A stretch of 64,000 nt of DNA. It comes from Rhexocercosporidium sp. MPI-PUGE-AT-0058. Taxonomy: Eukaryota > Ascomycota > Leotiomycetes > Helotiales. The translations under genes and the position numbers were made by a program. The notes under the pieces were generated by a model. That model saw only the letters and a list, made by a program, of their open reading frames with translations. It had not been told where the DNA came from and did not search any database. Below are positions 50,370-63,000 of this stretch, piece after piece. Positions within the stretch are counted from its first letter, which is position 1, and each line of letters begins with the position of its first letter. Where the stretch lies: NCBI GenBank assembly GCA_020746875.1, contig JAGTJL010000011.1, forward strand, positions 1,922,001-1,986,000, given 5' to 3'.

Positions 50370-51036
50370 CTATTTCCCAAAGAACTCCGAAACAAGCTGC
50401 GTCCCCTTCTCAAGCTGCTTCCCATTCCCTCCTGCTCTGTTCCCACTCCCCACAAACTCCAAAGCCATTCCAGCCAATCCAGCTGGGCCTCCACTTCCGC
50501 CTCCGCGACTGTTCTCCTCTTGGGATGGTCCTGTTGTGTAGCCTTGCTGTTGAGGTTGTTGGTCAGGGTAGTAGGAGGGAGGCTGGCCGGCCATCCGGTC
50601 TCTTGATTGGTATTGGTATTGGTATTGGTTATCTTCTTCGCGATAGGCGCGTTTCTGGTCGTAGGACTCGGCAGGGCCGTATGGGTTGCGTGGGGGGTAG
50701 CGCTCGTCGGTTTGGTTGTAGGTAGACCATTCCTGGGGTCGAAGTCAGTAACAAGGAAGAAGCAGATGAAGAAGAATTGTGTCTCTAGAAGGGGATGAGA
50801 CTTCTAAAGGAGATAAGGAGGGGACTTACTCGTTGGTCTTGATAGTACGGACGAGGTGGTGGTGGTCCTTGTGGTCCTGGATGTCCCCAATATCCTTGTT
50901 GATTTGGGTAGCCGGGATCGCGAGAGCCTTGGCTGTTGTTGTTACCGTTATCATGACGGCGCTCAGCAGTCTTTGCGAGCTGCTTTACGGCGTAGATACC
51001 ACCGCCTGTCATCATTGCGGTCTTAATGAGGCCCAT
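50370..51036 (-). CDS. small Pro/Gln/Gly-rich protein of unknown function
   Basis: Two exons, 51036-50830 and 50732-50370, separated by a 97-bp phase-0 intron (GTAAGT...CCCCAG); 189 residues. The start MGLIKTAMMTGGGIYAVKQL was chosen because the residues upstream in the same frame look like 5' UTR and because an N-terminus of this sort (a short amphipathic or membrane-contacting helix followed by a charged stretch) is familiar in small fungal proteins. The middle is rich in Pro, Gln, Tyr and Arg with a short QYQYQYQ run (residues about 100-106). The end has a Gly-rich stretch and LEKGTQLVSEFFGK. No catalytic motif is visible. Low complexity suggests a disordered protein. Confidence 0.7.
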
Positions 51037-51819
51037 TTTGAGGGTGGTTGGGTGATTGATTGGAAAGATTTTCTTGCAGTCGGGAAATTGGTTATTGATG
51101 GAAGTATTCTTGTTTGTATGTTTGGATGAGAGAAGAAGAATGAACTCAGGTGCGATCAAGCTGAATATATACCCAAAGCTGCCCTCAGCAAGAACATGGA
51201 ATCTGGAGATCTTCTGGTATGTCATGGTCTGCAGCTCGTACACCCTTCCCGAAAGGGGTAGCTAAGCGAATGATACTCGTAGCAGCTCGTAGCGCTTCAA
51301 ATCTGACAGATGCTTCAACAACACACCAGCCATTGGATATCGATCGATGCCCGGTCATGTTCTTCGGCGGGCGGGGGAGAATCAGCCACTCAAGTTTAGT
51401 TTCATCATAATTCGTAGCGTTCTTCATCCGTGCCATGGTATTCAAGCCTACATGTAGCCGGGAAAAAGCTAGCGAAAGACTGTGGAGCACTCCCTCGGAC
51501 TTCATAAGTCAGGGGTATGGATGACGATGAGAGATACGCGCACACATCTGCTCTGTGATTTGTAACTGGTTTAGATGACTGAGAGGATATGAATATCGAG
51601 TAAAGCAGGGAATGGAATACACAGAGTTCGGATTAAACATTTTCAACACTACTACACGCTGCTCACCACAAGCGTGGCAAAAAGTTACTCAGCCTACTCA
51701 AATACTACTCTACTCAACTCAATCATACAGATTCCCTAGTCCCCACATTCCCCATACAACTTGAACAACCAAGTCAATAATGGCCGTTGGGAAATTGAAA
51801 ATGAGCATCTTCTTCAACT
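51037..51819. other. intergenic region
   Basis: It contains the upstream region of the small gene and the 3' flank of the broken kinase gene. A 106-codon minus-strand frame at 51185-51505 has no domain features, and I do not support it as a gene. Confidence 0.55.
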
Positions 51820-52582
51820 CTAGTTGTCCGTAGTATCCTGATAGGGCCATATCTTCTCAGCCAGTAGCCTTTCCTCTTCATCGTCGGCACTCCCGACGAA
51901 AACAACCCTTATCCGCGCCAGTTCATTCTGTACTGCGTCAAATTGAGCTGATTCTATCAATCCATCCGGAGCCAGTCTCCAATTGTTCCGAAAGACTGTC
52001 AATATTTCGCTGACATAACCTCTATGCTCTTCCTCGAGCGCATGTAGACCCAGCTCTTGCTCGTTGAAGCTTACGGGACATGGGCCAGAGTCTGGGCAAA
52101 GATCTTCCCACGCATTAACAATTCTGATCAGCGCTCTCCGAATGAAGAATACATCACAATCTTTCCATACGTTCTGGACAATGTATGTTGGTTGCGTGCG
52201 TACGTCATCTTGTAGTTGGAGGGCAGCCCAATGCCTTGGGTTCTTGTTGCGCGTAATTGCAAGGTAATATTTATGGAGACACTCACTCCCTATGAGATTG
52301 TCGATCATTTCCTTCTCATCTTGTTCCAGGCTGTGATAATTCTCTGGGCGTGTAGGCCAGTTTGTCATGTCAGCAGACACTGGCTCTTTATGTTTAAACA
52401 TTGTTGGGATGCCACACTGCTAAAAGAGTGGGAGAACTGCAGCTGATTGCCAGTCGATTACTCGGGTAATTTGCTTCGATTCGGGGTCGACGAAGACATT
52501 GTCAAGATGAAGGTCCGGATGCCAAAGCGTTGGTGAGTGCGTATCATCATGAGATTGAGGAGAAGGGGGCCAATGTAATCGA

Positions 52583-55508
52583 TAGTTGAACGGTCGTTCA
52601 ACGGGGTAGTTTTGAAGCTCTTAAACCAACTGACGTTTCTAGAGCTAAGAACGAACTATAATGCGTTTTATAAGTATTTAAACGAACGTAACGGGGTCGT
52701 TGCCAAGAACGGACGAATAAACGTACCTATAAAATTACTTTTACTACGTCTTTAATTGCTTTTTTAACACCCGGCCCCCTTAAAATAATATTCTATTAAA
52801 CCTTTATATTTTTTACTTCAAGCTCCTACTTAATTAAACCGGTCTACGACTTTAAGCACTCTAAATATTTAATTATTTATATGCCTATCTTATTCCGATA
52901 ATCCGAAAGAGTGATTTTTACCGCAGAAAACGCGCGTTCTGAATTAAAAGATATTGCCGGAAGAGAGAGTATATTAAGAGCTATTCGAGAGAGGTTTAAG
53001 AAGGATTTCCGTTACGCAGGCTTAAGCTACTAATTAAGAGCGTCGTTATAATCGTAAACACACTCCGTCTTACAATATTAATTATATTTATCTATAACAA
53101 ACGTCGGCGTATCGATTCGACGCAGCCAGAGCTCGAACTCGTTATTAAAAGGTATATAAAGCGTCGGAGCAGTCGGAATAATCGATTCTGGCTTATATTC
53201 GTCCTTCTAAAGCTTTTTAACGCCTGCCTTTGCCTTCTCTTATTAAAAAAGCCTCTAAAATTACTTAATATACGATTATTTACGTGCGGGATTTAATAAG
53301 AGAGCCGCGGCGTAAGCTGGAGATTCGTTGCTTTTGCCGTAATATTTGTCTATCTTTTGCCACTCTAAATTAACTATAGTAAATATCTTAACGTTATTTT
53401 TATACTTCTCTTTTGCCTTCTTAAAGTAAGTAAATATAAAGTCTATTAAAGGGAGAACTCGATTGAGAGAAGTTCTATAACTTTTAAGAGATTTAATAAA
53501 TAACTTAAGAATACTTAAAAAGCTCTTAATCTTACTTAAAATCTTCTATTCTTCCGTATTTAAGCGATCCCGTTTAATTTTTACCTTTTTATAAGTTATA
53601 AAATACTTTTTAATTACATCTTATAATAAAAGCGTAACCTTTAATATTATAAATTAAGAATTCCAACGCGTTAAGTTATTTTTATATAAGTAATAATTTC
53701 TAAATAAAATAAAGAACTTTTATAAACGTAAAATGCTACGTTAAACGAAAACGACAAAATTATAAAGCTTCCTAAGAGGTCCCTTTTAACGCCATTCCCT
53801 TATTTATTTTATAATCTATTATAACCACCGATTTATTACCTTTTCGTCGTCTGTAGATTCGATAGTCTTATCGTCAGTAACAAATAAGAAGGCTTTCGTA
53901 AAGAAGTTGATAATATGGCCGGCATAGCGTAATCTATAAGAAATAAGGTCGTATCAAATACTAAAGGATTTACGGAAATCTCACTTAAATTATTAATAAA
54001 AGCCGTAAAGAAAGCAGTAAATATATTAAGTGCAAAATATCTTATTATAACGTCGTTATTTGCCGCGTTATCTATTATAAAATACCCTAATATCTCTTAA
54101 ACCTCTTAATCCTTAATTATCTCTATAATTATAATAATTAAATTCTCTTCTATTTTATTACTAAAGACCTCTTTCATTCCTATTATAATTCTCCTCACTT
54201 TTCCGTTAGCTTTAACGTAATAAAAGATAACCACAAGTATTAAAAAGCCATTTATTAAAGTTCACATATCGCAAGAGACGTGTATCTTTAATAGAGCTTC
54301 TTTAACGTTATATTTAACTCTTACCTTATGAGCTTTAAATTGCCGTTTAATTTATATACTAATTATAAAATAAGACCGAGAGAGCCAGCACGTAATATTA
54401 AAGTTAAGGTATTTAAGGAATTCGCGGAATTCTTATCTTTCAACGAGTCGTAAAAGTTAAGAGTAAACTAAGATAAATCTATAAAAAGTTAATATTAAAA
54501 ATAAGTAAGAATGCTTATTATACTTAGTATAAAAAAGCTTTAACCTATCTAGATCGATAGAATTGCCGTTAGTTGACCCCATATTACGCCGCTTAAATCG
54601 AGACTCTTCTCCTATCTCGAATTAACGTTTAAAAACAGTTATAAGAGGCTGTTAACGTATAAAATCGCTGTAAATAATAGCTGTACCTCGAGGGTCACCT
54701 TTCTTTAATCTATAAGTAGCTAAATAGTCCTCCGCAAACCTTATACTACTATTTATATAATACGCCTTTCCATAATAGCCACAGCGCTATATTTCCTTGC
54801 TTATAGCCTTATTATAATATCGTTTATTGATATTCTCACTCGGTATATATTAAAATATTTAAGCCTAGCGTTTAAGGCTTTTTATTAAAGGTTTTAGAAG
54901 GCTAAAAGGCTTTAAGAGTGCTTTACGAGTTATCGGGTCTAAATTAACAGGAACTAGAGGTATTATATTATCTTTTATAAGTGGCAGAGCGAAATTTAGA
55001 TATACTTAACGGCCTCCACGTCTTCTAGGAATTAATAAGCCTCTAGAGCTATTAATATTATTATTTACACGTCGACGTTAAGTTAAGGAAGGTATTTTAA
55101 TAGTTCCGTAAGTTGTATATCTTTAAAAGAATCGCGTCAGGAGTAACTTAATTTTAATCTTGTTTTTCTTTATAATTATAAGGCGGAAAATTATAAATAA
55201 TACGCTAAATAAAAGATTTATATTATAACTTAAATTTAAACTTAATTTTATATACTTATATTAAGGTTTAATAAAAGTTTATACTTAAATATTTTTTTTA
55301 TTCCTTAAGGTTTTCGTAAGAAAAAGTATAGCATTAATCGCAAAAGGCTTTGCGGGAATTATATTAAAACGAGTTAAAACTACCCCGTTCCGTTAAAAAT
55401 CTAACTAACTAACGGCCGTCTTAAGCCGCTAAAACGGACGCCAATCCGTTTCGGGTTAATATAAACGAACGGCCGTTCGTTCCCGTTTTGCCCAAAACGA
55501 GAAAACTA
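52583..55508 (-). mobile_element. hAT-type element in the kinase gene, RIP-mutated
   Basis: An AT-rich 2.9-kb block interrupts the kinase gene. On the minus strand a hAT transposase is readable, including an EILGYFIIDNAANND motif near 54090-54045 and a zinc-finger-like N-terminal region near 54750. The outermost bases are TAGTT...AACTA with TCGA on both sides (52579-52582, 55509-55512). Both ends carry subterminal palindromes: GTTGAACGGTCGTTCAAC near 52586 and GAACGGCCGTTC near 55470. I do not see the 8-bp TSD expected of hAT, so the exact ends are uncertain. Confidence 0.7.
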
Positions 55509-56016
55509 TCGACCACACTAAAGGGGGCACCATAGCCGGAGCTAGTTAAAGATACCGATCCAGGAGGTCGAGCATATCGTCGGGCGACTCGGGTTTCGTC
55601 AGAGAGCGAGCGTAATTCATACGTGGATGAGCATAAGCTTTGATGAATTTCTTTTCGTTCTCGGCTAATGCTTCAACAAGCTCTTGTGGGCTCTCGTCTA
55701 CGCATTTATTAGATCTAGTCGCAATGCATTTATACAACTCACATGGCCCTCGATTCATATCCATGCTAGCCTTTTCATCGCGCCATAACTCCTTCTCAAC
55801 GAGTGGACCTAAGGTGAAACGTTCGAGTATTGGTGGGCGTAGTGGAGGATTAGTCACCAAGGCGGTACCATTTGGAACATCTTCTCTGAAGTAGATACAG
55901 CCGGACTTCACAAACTTCGTAGATGCAAGCTTCCGTTGAATCTCCACAATTTGCTCTATCATAGTGATTCTATCCTTCATTGGCCATATATCCCAGTCTT
56001 GCCAGAGTCTCCCGAG

Positions 56017-57302
56017 CAGAGGGCCCAGTAAGTCAGCCGGCTGATCAGTTAGCCAATCAGCTGGCGTTTTCTCGTAAGTCAGTTAGCTAGAGGATTTCCG
56101 TAAGCCAACCAGCGTCGATATTCTCAGCTGATCAGCGACTTATAAGCTGGGGGTATTTTTATAAGTGATTTTAGAGTCAGTTTAGTAGGGGGTAAAAGTG
56201 GTGTTTTAATGCTTGATTAAGCGATTTTAATGATCCTGGAGCGGAAAAACCACATCTGATAGGCTAAAATTAGGCGGTGAGACTCGGCAGGATAATATTA
56301 AAAGCTTCACTTAGCATTCAGCTATTATATAAAATACTTATTTCCATTAAAATCAGCCTCAATACTACGTCTCGAAGGTAATAGAAAGCTAAATGAGGGA
56401 GCAGGCAAGCTATCTTATGGCGCGTTATAAGAGGTTTTACCAGCCTTTAAAGGTCTACTCGCTTACTTTGAAGCTCTTGAGCGCGACGCCGCGAATGGCT
56501 ACTTCAATACTCGTATTTAGTAATCGATTATATTGGCATGGAATAAAGCAAAGGAATACCACGTTAAGACTAATTTATTTATTACGTAGTAGGCGTCTCT
56601 AGTCCTTCACTCGCGTTAGAAGTGGAAATACTTTGAAGATAAGTGGACTAGCGTCAAGAGATTATATATAACGAATGGTAAGAAAGCCTTAAAAGCTTTA
56701 TAGGAAAAAGATTATAAGTCAGAGCCTATAATACGGCAAGAGACTATATCTCCAGAGCCAGAGGAGCCACAGGTTGATTACCTTAAGAATCTTCTCAATG
56801 GTTTAACGTCAACGATAACAATATATATGCCCTTGCGTGCTTTAAGCCGAAGAGATCAGCTTATACTATATCTTGAAGAGCCTTGCGAGAATACTCCACT
56901 ATTATAGTACTAGAAATTAAAGCAGGCTAAGTGGCTATAGTTAGCTGCGATGGCGTTTGATTTTTCTATCGATTCCCGCTATGAGTTCTGAGTACAAGCG
57001 AGTCTTTTCCTCTTGTGCTAAGCAAACAACAGCAGAGACCTTTAATTTGCCAGGAGAGATGCTATAGCATAAGGAATGCTTAAAGAATTAGGAGAATAGA
57101 GGGGCTATTAATATGCTGTCTTATAATAATGCAGTTTGGCTCGGAATATGATTTTTTTACAGCTTCAGTTTTAGCCCCTGCAGCTGATCAGCAGCTGATT
57201 AGTTCTTCAGTTAAGTCAGTTAGCTAGTGATTTCCATATAAGTCAGTCAGTTGAAGAAATAGCTCAGCTGATGGCTGACTGATTGGCTTATTGGGACCTC
57301 TG
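56017..57302 (+). mobile_element. hAT element 3, internally deleted, with clean 8-bp TSD
   Basis: The ends are CAGAGGGCCCAGTAAGTCAG at 56017 and the complement of CAGAGGTCCCAATAAG at 57302. The TSD CTCCCGAG occurs at 56009-56016 and 57303-57310. Excising the element plus one TSD restores the kinase frame (KPLG then RLWQDW). On the plus strand the C-terminal part of a hAT transposase is readable (56620-57110): ALSRRDQLILYLEEP, then AKQTTAETFNLPG and LQHKECLKN, with TGG codons turned into TAG. At 1286 bp it is probably non-autonomous. The end GTAAGTCAG resembles hAT elements 1 and 2. Confidence 0.9.
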
Positions 57303-57618
57303 CTCCCGAGTGGCTTGCCTGGGGCCTTCTCCTCAAGGATATATTCTGCTCCAACTGGATTGTTTCGATCAGCAGACCAAGCAATTATACGAGGAGCAGG
57401 AATATTCAACACGTCGCGGACCTACCAATAGTAATGTCAGTTTCCGCTCTCAGGCTTAAGCTAACCACTTACAAATGTGCGAGTGGCAACTTCTGATGCC
57501 GTTGTATAGAACAAAGGCCCTGCACACGGATTTGGGAGCTTCGCAAAGATTTCCACATCGTTATCCATTGTGATCATATAAGCTTTACTATTCAAGCCCT
57601 CTTGATCGATATTGCTGG

Positions 57619-59050
57619 ATGGAACTGTTTAGCTATGTTATTATTATAAGAAACATACCGGCTGCCAAAGGGGCTATTAATGCTGCTGCTAAAAGATTGG
57701 AAATAGAACTAAATCTCCTTATGGAACTTACAGCCGTAGATCGACAGACTGCAATAAAGGGTGATGTTACAATAATATATGGTTTTGACACTGATATTAT
57801 TCCGCTAGCGCCCGCTAACGCCAGACGTTGGCATTTTATAACGACCCAAGGAAGACAAATTACGCCGAGTCGTGCTGAGAATGAATTAACTAACCGTAAG
57901 GTTGACACTATCCTATTAGCAAGCCAGTATCTCCCTAGGAAAGCCCATATTAGCTGGTGTCTTAATCCTATTGTCGGAAGTTGCTCGGAAGTATTGAAGG
58001 CCTTTGCTAGCGAAGTTATTAAGTCTTCCGGAGTTCAAGCAATAGAAAAGCTAAAAGATTAACCTAAGCGGAGCTCGGGGAAAGATTTCTCATTCTCCCC
58101 ACGACTTGGTTTTCTTAGATTGTCTCTAGGCTTCTCCACCGGAGTCAAAGGAGAAAAGAAGTATAAAAGAATTATTATAATTACTACACAGATAAGAGAA
58201 AGTAATTTTGAGGGGGTTCTTACGTCCGCAATAGGGACGCCATCTATCTTGTAAGACAGTAGAAATCAAAGAGTATCGCTTCTACTAGTGATCTCGGTTT
58301 TAGCTTTTGCTTCGCTTCGTTAGGTCGAGTGGCAAGAGTATAGCTTTCAGAGAAAGCGAAATCGGAAACTTAAGAAAGCCGGCATTCTACTATTCCATCG
58401 ACAGGAAGAATAGTAGGGTTGACGCTCGAACTGTTCTGAGGCGGAACAGCTCTTTATTAGTCCATACAGCCAAAGGCGAGCCAGTCAGTGGACCACTAAC
58501 ATTTCAAGGCATTGCGCGAGATATATGGAAGAGAATGTGCGATGGTGAGGACCTATGCATTAACGAGCTAAGTGGACTCAATCGCGAAGATAAAGAAGGC
58601 ATCTTGGGATACGACCTAAGCGAAGCGATGCTCCAGAGAAGAGTCCAACTTTGAAAGCTGCACTGTCTTCCAGCAATGAGCAATTGAATACCTCTTTGTC
58701 AAGGTCACAGGTTACAGGTCATATTCTCGCAATACGTGGGCGAGGTGCTAAGCTGCAAATATGACGCTACTAGTGGCTTAGCAGCCGGTCAGCAGCCTGC
58801 TAAAGGTGCCTTAACCTGTCTTCTTAATGATTTGAGATCATTTTACGGTGCAAAATGGAGTATGCTTGCCCAGGACTCCTGCTCGAATGGGTTGCTAATT
58901 GGGGAGAAATTTGAATGGATTCCACGAGGTTATGTGCTTGAAGAGGGTCATAGCTCCTGCAGTCGTCGAATATTTCAGACAATCACTGAGAAACAAAGCA
59001 ACAAATTAAAGAAAAAATGCTTCTCCGAATACGACTGCCTGCACCCATAG
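57619..59050 (+). pseudogene. fragmented fungal gene of unrecognised family
   Basis: Three plus-strand open stretches follow one another in different frames: 57619-58062 (147 codons, with IIYGFDTDIIPL and SWCLNPIVGS), about 58307-58654 (LLVHTAKGEPVSGPL, then DIWKRMCDGED) and about 58690-59050 (YVGEVLSCKYD, LNDLRSFYGAKWSM). The second and third have no ATG start, which suggests exons or a broken gene. The three together resemble, from memory, a large fungal protein family with a WCP-type motif and a FGEVL-type motif, but I cannot name it. The first piece overlaps the N-terminal end of the kinase pseudogene on the other strand, so one of the two has been truncated there. Confidence 0.45.
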
Positions 59051-59129
59051 GCCTTGCTTGCCGGAAGGCCAATGTTTGATTCGCTTTGGATGAGCTGTTT
59101 GGACATAAACGTTAAGCAAGGAGGTGTAA

Positions 59130-59985
59130 TTATTCGAGCCTTCAAGGGTGCGAAGACTCCGACGTCATAGATATTCCTGCGTGACGGAAGTGATTCTTTG
59201 CAATGTGTTCATCGTCACCTACCACGTCGACGCACCACTCCAGAAACATCTTAAACTCCCTTGCAATGAAGTCCTCGTTCTCGTGCCACTTTTTGTTGAT
59301 AATCTTATTCATTACGCCAAAAAAAAAAACTCCTCAATAGGATTAAAGTCAGGCGAGTACGGCGAGAGGAACTCCAATACTACTCCTGCTTCTCGACACA
59401 TCTACACGATCTTTTCTAAATGGCGCCAAGAGGCGTTATCCATTACGATGGCAGATTTTAGCTCTAGGGATCTACCACAGTAATATAGCAACTAGGGAAT
59501 AAAGTCCTCAAAAACAAATCACAGTCTGTTAATCCCTAGTATACTCGCCTCAACATAATGCCATCTTATGCGTATGCTAGAAGAATATGCCATCTTTTCC
59601 CCCGACCAAACTTTGTGATATAGACTAGAGATAAACCCTTTTAAGACTACCCCTAACGCCGATGTCCAGCCCTCCCATCGCAGCCAGACTCACCACAAAG
59701 ACAAGCTGGTCGGACTTGTATCTCGATATCCTATGTAAGTAGTGGTCTCGAAGGTCGGCATCCCGTTATTGTGCGATGCGTCAGATCGTTTTTCGTGTCC
59801 AGCCTATTGTATAACTGCAACCTTTCGAGCTAGGTTACCTTCCTCTCTAAGAACGTTATTTTTTCAGCCTTTATTAGCGACATCAAGTAAACATCCCCCA
59901 ACAATGAACTTGTTACCGACTCTAATATGCTGGCTCTTCAAGACTTCGAGCACATCGTCTGCGGCCTTTTTCAATGAATTATAGA
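59130..59985 (-). pseudogene. DDE transposase relic (Tc1/IS630-like)
   Basis: The minus strand at about 59480-59150 gives SAIVMDNASWRHLEKIV, then SPYSPDFNPIEEF and FLEWCVDVVGDDEHIAKNHFRHAG, the second and third acidic motifs and C-terminus of a Tc1/IS630-type transposase common in fungi. Upstream, to about 59985, parts of the helix-turn-helix and first catalytic region can be read with frame changes (EKMAYSSSIRIRWHYVEASI, FEDFI). A run of A/T near 59322-59332 breaks the frame in the PNPIEEF region. Base composition is only mildly AT-rich, so this copy decayed differently from the 1-45 kb block. No inverted ends were found. Confidence 0.7.
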
Positions 59986-60043
59986 AGGAATCGCATAAAT
60001 TAAAGGTGTTTAAATAACTTGGTAATTAAGTTTTCTTTTTCGT

Positions 60044-63000
60044 CTATTCCATGCATGTACCCATCGGTGAAGCCTCCGGGTTACTCTTCAGAATCCTAAG
60101 AGCTTGCTCTGCGGCTCTGATCACAGCTCCTTGCTTACAAGAGGCTGTTTGAAAGTCGCCCATTTGTTTTCCGTTTACACAAACTACGCAACGATAATCG
60201 TTTGCTAAAGTTGACTCTGTTTTGTAAATCACGCTTCGATCCCCGACTAATTCTCCCAGCCGGTTCTTTGGGTGCATGATGTCCACATTATCCTGCATTA
60301 ATCGACGCATTATAGGGAGTATTTTGAGTTTCTCAGCGAGCAGAGAACACTGGAGTATATCTCCATTGCTGTCAGCATACAGCGCGCCAAACAAGCTTCG
60401 CACGATTTCGGAGAAATATGCATTGGCCTCCAAATTTGCAAGGTCTTGCCAAGGGTAAGTTGTACCAGAGGCTAGTGCAAGTCGAATGCCCTGACAGGTT
60501 TTGGCATGTTTTTCCAGGAATTCTCCTCTGTCAGATACGATTTCAGAGTGACTGAGCCTCATAAAACTCCATAGAGGGATCTTTCTTTGGCGCTGTACTT
60601 CGCAAAATTGATATGGGCCAGATGGCTGAATATCGCGGTAATTCAAATCCAAAGAAGTATCGATACAGAGAAAAGCCAAAAATCCCTTGTTGATGGTGGC
60701 GGCTCGGAGAAGTTGTAACTGGTTCCTTGAAATCGTTTTGTTCTCGCGATATGAAGATTCAACAATGGCCATGCTTAAAACACTACTGCCAAGGACTGCT
60801 AGCCGTCCATATGAACAGCTTATCAGGTCTTGTTCGCACGAAGGATGTGTCATTGCTTCTGTCAAGATTGAGGTGTTGTGGAACTTGTATCCGATCAACC
60901 TTTCCAATATCCCAAAATCTGGGACCCCACCCAACTCTGACCTACCGCAGGCCATCTTTAGAGGAAAATCTGCAGGATGTCCTAGGAGCTCTGGTATGAA
61001 GACCTGGGCACACCAGAGGGCTGTTTCGAGCTTCCCTTGTAAGTACGCCGTGCCGATTAAAGCCTCAACAACATTCGCTATTGCTGTCTTTGAAAGGTGT
61101 CTTGTTCTTCCAATATCACCAGAGTGGATGTTTGAATTTTTTGACGATTCTGAGAACCTTTCCTGACATGACTTTGTAATGATGAATTTATCTAGTCCGG
61201 TTTGCAGGGCCATTTTTGATATATGTGCGTTTGAGATGATTAACTTTCTCTTAGCGGAGAGGTACCCCTCGTGCCAAGTGGTGTGTGCAGCAAATAGTTT
61301 GCTTGTGACAAGAATATCCAGGACAGTATCTCCAAGAAAGGCAAGACAAGTGTTGTTTGACAAAGCATTGGCAGAGGGCGAGCAGAGGGCTTCAGCAGCC
61401 AGGTCTACTCTTTCCAAGTGCCCGTTGAGATGGAGTCTGTCTACCATTTCACCACCCAGCAACAGAGTTTCTACACGATAAATTATGTGTCGCGTGAATC
61501 CAGCGAATCGATTGGGATCGTGCAGCCATTTTGTGACGCTTGTCAGTTCTGGTTCTTGACGAGCGTCAGGTGACATTTCACCATTGTCGGTCGAGAAATG
61601 TCGAATCCATGCTCGAAGCTCATCTGGAGTTATCGGTGGTGTGAATTGGGCTAAAAGGTTATTTCGGCAGCCAGTAATACAAGTACCACAGACTTGCCGT
61701 GATCTTGATCTTGTGCCGGCTGGACATGAACCAACATGAAAATTGTCCAGACCTGTAACCTCTTCTGAGCCATCGATGCAAATCTCGCACCGAACCTCTT
61801 GCTCTGGCAATGGAGACCACAGCAGTGAACAGATCTGAGTCGGAAGGATGAGCTTTGTCGAAATAACCACTTTGCCTGCGACCCGAACCTTCACGTAGCT
61901 GACGTATCTTTTTTTCGTGGTAGAGCTTTTCTTGGCTACGTCAGGCCAGGGGTTGTGTTGCTGTTGAATCTCAACCATTGAAGATAAATCTTCTGTAGAT
62001 GTCGCCTCTTCGAACTCATCTCCTGGCAGTAATGGCAATAGATTGTCATTCAATAAACCAGCTTTGTAGAGTGCCACATAGGCTTGGAATGCTGCATCTT
62101 TGGCTGCCATATTCTCCTTTTGCCAGCCACGGAGCGATGATGCTTGACGAACCGAAGGGTGAACTGAGTTTGGAAGTGTCACAAATGCCCAGATGAGACC
62201 TGTCGTTTCTTTTGTTTCGAAGGTGAATGTTGGGCGATTGTCCGCGTAGCGATAGATAGGCAAGGTTGCACAGAAATGGTGCAAATGCCCTTTAGCTTCG
62301 TCCATAGTGAGTCTTGCACTAGGAAAGTCAGCTTGTAAGAGGCCAATGTAGGGTTTTACCAACCCAGTCGATTCAATTCTCAAAATCATAGAGTCGTCAT
62401 CAATCCCATCAGAATCTCTGCACTCTTCATCATCTAACTGTCGTGACTCTCTCATATACTCATCAACCATCCTGGACTCCATTCTCTCCCAGGCTGCTCC
62501 CAGATCTGTATTATCATCCGAAGATAGCAAGATCATGAACGTGGATTTCTGATGTCTTGCTCTACCCCGCCTTTGAATGAACGACTTCAAGTTTGGTGGC
62601 TTGTTGAAACAGATGACTACATTGCATGCTGATACGTCAATGCCTTCTTCAAGGGCGCTGGTGGCAATGATAATATTTTTGCTGCCTTCACGAAAATTCT
62701 TCAGTACTTCCTTTTGACATTTCTGATCTAGGAGATCGGCCAATTCCGCCTTTCTACTTTGATTTGTCGAGGTACCTACGAATGTACCGCTGGCGAAGAG
62801 ATTCTTTGTTTCTGGGTGTTCTGAGAGAAGTTGGCAAAGTGCAATGGCAGTTACTCGCTGCTCGACAAAGATAAGGCCTCGGAAATCCTTGTTGTAAGCG
62901 CCTTTCAAGAAATGAATGAGGAAGTCACATTTATTAGAGATATTCTGAAGTGACGGAGGGTGTAGAGACTCGGCAACTCGAATTTGCCCCAGCGTATTGA

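Larger units (their letters stand above)
51820..57612 (-). pseudogene. APH-fold phosphotransferase/kinase gene destroyed by two hAT insertions and two stops
   Basis: The pieces read in order on the minus strand. About 57612-57473 encodes AYMITMDNDVEIFAKLPNP, and a 51-bp intron (57472-57422) follows. Then 57421-57303 (VLNIPAPRIIAWSAD, PVGAEYILEEKAPG, the nucleotide-pocket region), a hAT, 56016-55509 (LWQDWDIWP, IYFREDVP), a second hAT, and 52582-51820 (the catalytic loop HPDLHLDN at 52521-52498, IDWQ, and a C-terminal helical region ending IWPYQDTTDN). These match the fungal phosphotransferase family related to aminoglycoside/choline kinases. Stops TAA (55548-55546) and TAG (52422-52420) sit where Gln is likely, as CpA to TpA would give. 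The reading frame across the second hAT does not rejoin cleanly. Confidence 0.85.

Noticed and set aside
51185..51505. 106-codon minus-strand frame upstream of the small Pro/Gln-rich gene
   Set aside because: No domain features, and it lies in the likely 5' region of a convincing gene; composition is not protein-like enough to support it.
60276..62196. Plus-strand frames of 60-159 codons within the Dicer-like gene
   Set aside because: Antisense shadows of a well-supported coding region.
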